In this document: positions 6,311 through 8,778 of the stretch, one piece after another
Layout: every line of letters starts with the position of its first letter
Position numbering within the stretch: the first letter of the stretch is position 1
Source of the DNA: Pseudomonadota bacterium
Lineage (GTDB): Bacteria; Pseudomonadota; Gammaproteobacteria; Burkholderiales; Burkholderiaceae_B
Direction of reading: 5' to 3'
Assembly: GCA_021793095.1 (NCBI GenBank)
Contig: JAJYTK010000029.1
Coordinates: 1-8,778, forward strand
Length of the DNA stretch: 8,778 bases
Position numbers and translations under genes: made by a program
The notes under the pieces: model-generated
What the model was told of the DNA's origin: nothing
Database searches by the model: none
The model's input: the letters and a program-made list of their open reading frames with translations, nothing else

Positions 6311-7144
6311 TTACAAAACGCGATGGCTCAACGCGGGCAGTCGCTGACGCACCCGGGCTAAATGTTCCATGCTTAATTCACAACATACCAGACCTGCCCC
6401 GGTAGGCAAAACATCCAACACGCGCCCCCAGGCATCTACGCACATCGTGTGCCCCCAAGTACGACGACCATTTTGATGCTCGCCCCCTTGAGCGGGTGCC
6501 AACACATAAGCCTGGTTCTCGATCGCTCGAGCCCGCAGTAACAGTTCCCAATGAGCCTGTCCGGTTTTATATGTAAAGGCCGACGGTACCAAGATTAAAT
6601 TTACCGCCCCCATTTGCCGATAGAGTTCTGGAAAACGCAAATCGTAGCAAATGCTCAGCCCTATAGGGCCAAAGGGGGTTTGCACCACAACCGAGTTTAA
6701 GTTGCCCGCATAGATAGTCTCGGCCTCGTCAAACTGTATTTTGCCTTGATTCAAACTAAATAAGTGTATTTTGTCATATCGCGCCACACAGTGACCATCG
6801 GGCTGATACACCAAGGTGGAATTAAACACACGCTGGGGCTCGGGGCTACGAAGTGGCACGCTGCCAGCCACAATATAAGCATTGTATTTTCGTGCCCAAT
6901 CAGCGAGATTTGATTGGATCTGACCTTGGCCAAAATCTTCGGCGATTTTTACCTTGTCCTGATCCGCCCGCCCCATCAGACAAAAAAACTCGGGCAATGC
7001 AATCAATTGGGCCCCCAATTCAGCTGCTTGGGCAATGAGCCGTTCTGCCTCGTTGAGATTCTCTTGTAAATCAGTACCAGACACCATTTGCAATGCCGCA
7101 ACTTTAAATGTATCGGTCGCTGTTGAATCCACTGATTTATTCAT
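6311..7144 (-). CDS. Carbon-nitrogen hydrolase, Nit1/deaminated-glutathione-amidase-like
   Basis: This nitrilase-superfamily amidase is 277 aa. The catalytic triad is visible: Glu52 in ALPEFF, Lys125 in RYDKIHLF and Cys166 in SICYDLRFPELYR. The segment TGQAHWELLLRARAIENQAYV (194-214, quoted as TGQAHWELLLRA plus RAIENQAYV) and the GHTMCVDAWG block are typical of the Nit1/YbeM branch. Members of that branch hydrolyse deaminated glutathione, a side product of transaminases, to 2-oxoglutarate and Cys-Gly. That exact substrate is inferred from family resemblance. The start is an ATG with AGGTGG about 6 nt upstream. It is directly upstream of tldD, a pairing common in betaproteobacteria, where the large yhdP gene usually comes first. 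Here a 298-bp intergenic region precedes it instead. Confidence 0.9.
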   Translation of the reverse strand: MNKSVDSTATDTFKVAALQMVSGTDLQENLNEAERLIAQAAELGAQLIALPEFFCLMGRADQDKVKIAEDFGQGQIQSNLADWARKYNAYIVAGSVPLRSPEPQRVFNSTLVYQPDGHCVARYDKIHLFSLNQGKIQFDEAETIYAGNLNSVVVQTPFGPIGLSICYDLRFPELYRQMGAVNLILVPSAFTYKTGQAHWELLLRARAIENQAYVLAPAQGGEHQNGRRTWGHTMCVDAWGRVLDVLPTGAGLVCCELSMEHLARVRQRLPALSHRVL

Positions 7145-7169
7145 TAACCCACCTGACCTTTTAAAAAAT

Positions 7170-7205
7170 ATTCAATGCCTAAAGGCCATTCAATGCCCAA
7201 AGGCT
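7170..7205. repeat. Tandem 18-bp direct repeat upstream of the hydrolase gene
   Basis: ATTCAATGCCTAAAGGCC (7170-7187) is followed without a gap by ATTCAATGCCCAAAGGCT (7188-7205), with 16 of 18 bases identical. Each copy contains a small dyad (GCCTAAAGGC or GCCCAAAGGC). They lie 25 nt upstream of the hydrolase start, so they probably fall in its leader or promoter. They could be paired regulator sites or a simple duplication. Confidence 0.6.
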
Positions 7206-7327
7206 TATATTTATCTAATTTGCTCTCGGCCGACTATTGATAAGACTGGATATGTGCGATGTTTATATCCTAAGATCAAACAATAAAAATCCCGCAATGG
7301 TTTAAAGAAATGTTTATTTATTTATTT

Positions 7328-7362
7328 AACCCATGTAAAATAACTTTAATTGCTAATGGGTT
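7328..7362. repeat. Inverted repeat AACCCAT-N21-ATGGGTT upstream of the H-NS-like gene
   Basis: Perfect 7-bp arms enclose an AT-rich 21-bp spacer, centred about 100 bp before the H-NS-like start. The four-fold TTTA run just to the left and the surrounding AT-rich DNA suit curved, nucleoid-protein-bound sequence. Autoregulation by the H-NS-like product would fit but is not shown. Confidence 0.4.
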
Positions 7363-7366
7363 TGTA

Positions 7367-7394
7367 TTTACCTATTGCTGATTCATCGTAGATT
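7367..7394 (+). promoter_or_regulatory. Weak candidate promoter for the H-NS-like gene
   Basis: TTTACC (7367-7372) and TAGATT (7389-7394) are each 4 of 6 to consensus with a 16-bp spacer, leaving a leader of about 40 nt before the ATG at 7443. No better pair was found closer to the gene, and the match is only moderate. Confidence 0.25.
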
Positions 7395-7442
7395 CGGAAT
7401 TTACTGATTTCACAATCTATCGCAACACACACAGGAATTATA

Positions 7443-7793
7443 ATGCCTTTAGAACATTTTACTGCTGAAAAAGAAAAAATCGAAAAGGAAATACAGAAAT
7501 TGCAACGTAAAATGCGCTCCATAAAAACACGCCAAAGACGGCCAGTCATGAACACCATTGTGCGCTCCATGATCGAATATGAGATCACCCCCGCAGAAAT
7601 TGAGCGCCTGTACAATCGCCAAATCGAACGCGCCAAGGCAGGTGGGACCAGTAAACTCCCACCACGCTATAAAAACCCCGAAACCGGGGTGACTTGGAGT
7701 GGCCGCGGTCGCCCCCCCAAATGGATTGTCGAGGCCGAGGCCCAGGGGCGTAGCCGTGACGAATTTCTAATCGAAAAATCCGCTAAAAAATAA
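7443..7793 (+). CDS. H-NS-family nucleoid-associated DNA-binding protein
   Basis: This small (116 aa), basic protein should bind AT-rich DNA and silence or shape transcription on the nucleoid. Residues about 7-30 form a charged heptad-like helix (EKEKIEKEIQKLQRKM) suited to oligomerisation. Then come a linker and a second helix (ITPAEIERLYNRQIERAK, 48-65). The C-terminal domain YKNPETGVTWSGRGRPPKWI (76-95) is the hallmark of the betaproteobacterial H-NS family; its GRGRPP loop inserts into the minor groove. The ATG has AGGA about 7 nt upstream, and the gene ends in TAA before a clear terminator, so it is monocistronic. It is transcribed divergently from the hydrolase gene. The genome probably holds paralogues, so no specific symbol is given. 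Confidence 0.9.
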   Translation: MPLEHFTAEKEKIEKEIQKLQRKMRSIKTRQRRPVMNTIVRSMIEYEITPAEIERLYNRQIERAKAGGTSKLPPRYKNPETGVTWSGRGRPPKWIVEAEAQGRSRDEFLIEKSAKK

Positions 7794-7841
7794 TCCCTCT
7801 AGGTGATGCCCGGCTGTTCTGGGCCATTGAACATCCCCACT

Positions 7842-7872
7842 GCCCGTGCTTTTACTTTAAGCACGGGCTTTT
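7842..7872 (+). terminator. Rho-independent terminator of the H-NS-like gene
   Basis: GCCCGTGCTT and AAGCACGGGC form a perfect 10-bp stem with a 7-nt loop, followed by TTTT, 49 nt after the stop at 7793. On the minus strand the stem is not followed by Ts, so it would end the lipoprotein transcript only poorly. Confidence 0.9.
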
Positions 7873-7926
7873 ACGTGTGCGGTGCTCTATGCAGTACCTA
7901 CGCGCTCTACCATCAGGACGGCCGGC

Positions 7927-8547
7927 TCACTGATCGAGGCGTTTTTCTATGATGCGCGTTTGCCCATTAATGCCGGGAAAGTCCTCAAATACGGCCTGCG
8001 CCAGCAATGATAACTGCATGAGCAGTTCTTCCTCTTCGCTTTCCGATCGGGCGGTTGCGCGATAAACCTCTTTGCCTGCCTGCTCGTTGTCTAACAAACG
8101 CACGGTGAGCTGGTTTTCATACACATCCACCGGTGTCACTACCCAGTCTGGCCCATAATAAATGCCACCGCCCCAGAAAGGCCCGGCCCCACCGCCCCAA
8201 AAACCACCAAACGGGGAAAACATAGGCCCCTGGTAACGCTCAACCCAGCGCCGCTGCAAAGGGTTATGAAAATCCACCCGCAGCGTAAAGCGGGCATTGT
8301 CGGCATCTGATTCTACCAAACCCACTGAGCCAATGGCTGCCCGTACGGCATCAGCGACGGCCTGAAATTCTAAATTGTTTTGTTGCTCGTCGCTAAGCTC
8401 TATATGATAAGTGGCATCGGCCGCATTATCTGGCCACTGCTCAAATTGTTGCACGCGAGCTGACCAAGTCTGGGCGCAGCCACCCAACAATAACAGCCCC
8501 ACGACCATGATAAATAAATAACGAATTAACTTTTGAGCATGCTGCAT
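7927..8547 (-). CDS. DUF4136 domain lipoprotein
   Basis: This 206-aa protein has a lipoprotein signal peptide: KLIRY at the N-terminus, a hydrophobic stretch (residues 11-21) and the lipobox LGGC with Cys24 as the lipidation site. Asp is not at +2 (Ala-Gln follow), so outer-membrane sorting is expected. The mature part fits DUF4136: an N-terminal beta/alpha region with YHIELSDEQQNNLEFQAV, then VRAAIGSVGLVESDADNARFTL split by a strand, and a C-terminal block LTVRLLDNEQAGKEVYRATA. Between them a Gly/Trp/Phe-rich loop (about 111-130: MFSPFGGFWGGG and following) is conspicuous. The family has no established biochemical function. The start is supported by an AAAGG purine-rich ribosome site. It appears monocistronic, with no strong promoter recognised in the AT-rich upstream DNA. 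Confidence 0.85.
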   Translation of the reverse strand: MQHAQKLIRYLFIMVVGLLLLGGCAQTWSARVQQFEQWPDNAADATYHIELSDEQQNNLEFQAVADAVRAAIGSVGLVESDADNARFTLRVDFHNPLQRRWVERYQGPMFSPFGGFWGGGAGPFWGGGIYYGPDWVVTPVDVYENQLTVRLLDNEQAGKEVYRATARSESEEEELLMQLSLLAQAVFEDFPGINGQTRIIEKRLDQ

Positions 8548-8600
8548 CGCCTTTCCTTTCGTATTACCAACCCACTCTAGAGGAGCGTGCGCGCCTCAAA

Positions 8601-8700
8601 CACCATTCATTTCAATATTATTTATTAGGCAATTATTTATTTCTTAAACGCCTTTATTTTCAATGCTTTTATTTTAATAAAAATATTAATTTCCAATTAA
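8601..8700. other. Very AT-rich non-coding stretch upstream of the lipoprotein gene
   Basis: About 82% A+T by count, against roughly 50% in neighbouring genes. No ORF, tRNA-like fold or convincing -35/-10 pair was seen. It likely contains the lipoprotein promoter and is the kind of sequence H-NS-type proteins bind. The remaining bases to 8778 also hold no gene I can support. Confidence 0.5.
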
Positions 8701-8778
8701 GCGCATAAACTCGCACCTACAATCAAGAATCAGAAACAAGCCAGCCAATGCTTGGGTTCTTTTATGTGGCTAGCTGCC

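Noticed and set aside
7346..7636. Minus-strand open frame opposite the H-NS-like gene
   Set aside because: The plus strand encodes a clear H-NS-family protein. The antisense frame has no family resemblance.
8739..8775. Imperfect inverted repeat AGCCAGCC/GGCTAGCT at the right edge
   Set aside because: It has one mismatch, a 21-nt loop and no adequate T-run, and the context is cut by the window end. It may be chance.
1..8778. CRISPR, IS element, tRNA or phage remnant
   Set aside because: No regularly spaced repeats, transposase, terminal inverted repeats with target duplication, or cloverleaf-like sequence were seen.

Overview
The window carries a complete ectoine/5-hydroxyectoine synthesis operon. 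On one side lies the end of an ectoine-type ABC importer gene. On the other lie a nitrilase-family amidase/TldD gene pair, an H-NS-like nucleoid protein gene and a DUF4136 lipoprotein gene. The protein families, the short H-NS-like protein with a GRGRPPKW-type C-terminus and the roughly 50% GC coding DNA fit a betaproteobacterium, most likely Alcaligenaceae (Bordetella/Alcaligenes relatives). That placement is inferred from protein character, and the genus cannot be fixed from the window.

Layout, left to right. Positions 2-640 (+): 3' part of ehuA, the ATPase of an ectoine/hydroxyectoine importer; its Walker A motif lies off the left edge. Positions 687-723: a strong bidirectional terminator between two converging transcription units. 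Positions 4660 down to 746 (-): ectR-ectA-ectB-ectC-ectD, a MarR-type repressor followed by the four enzymes that turn aspartate semialdehyde into 5-hydroxyectoine. ectR overlaps ectA by GTGA, and a near-consensus sigma-70 promoter with palindromes around it lies just upstream. Positions 7144 down to 4832 (-): a Nit1-type carbon-nitrogen hydrolase followed after 6 nt by tldD. Positions 7443-7793 (+): H-NS-like gene with its own terminator. Positions 8547 down to 7927 (-): DUF4136 outer-membrane lipoprotein, preceded by a very AT-rich stretch.

The ect genes form one pathway. EctB transaminates aspartate semialdehyde to diaminobutyrate, EctA acetylates it, EctC cyclises it to ectoine, and EctD hydroxylates that with O2 and 2-oxoglutarate. 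EctR probably represses the whole unit, itself included, until osmotic stress. Ehu would import or recapture the same solutes. No ectoine-specific aspartokinase and no ectoine-degradation gene is visible.

I see no tRNA, rRNA, CRISPR, insertion sequence or phage gene. The protein content is recognisable throughout. The less expected signals are non-coding: palindromes at the ectR promoter, a perfect hairpin in the long ectB-ectC spacer, and an 18-bp tandem repeat in front of the hydrolase gene.
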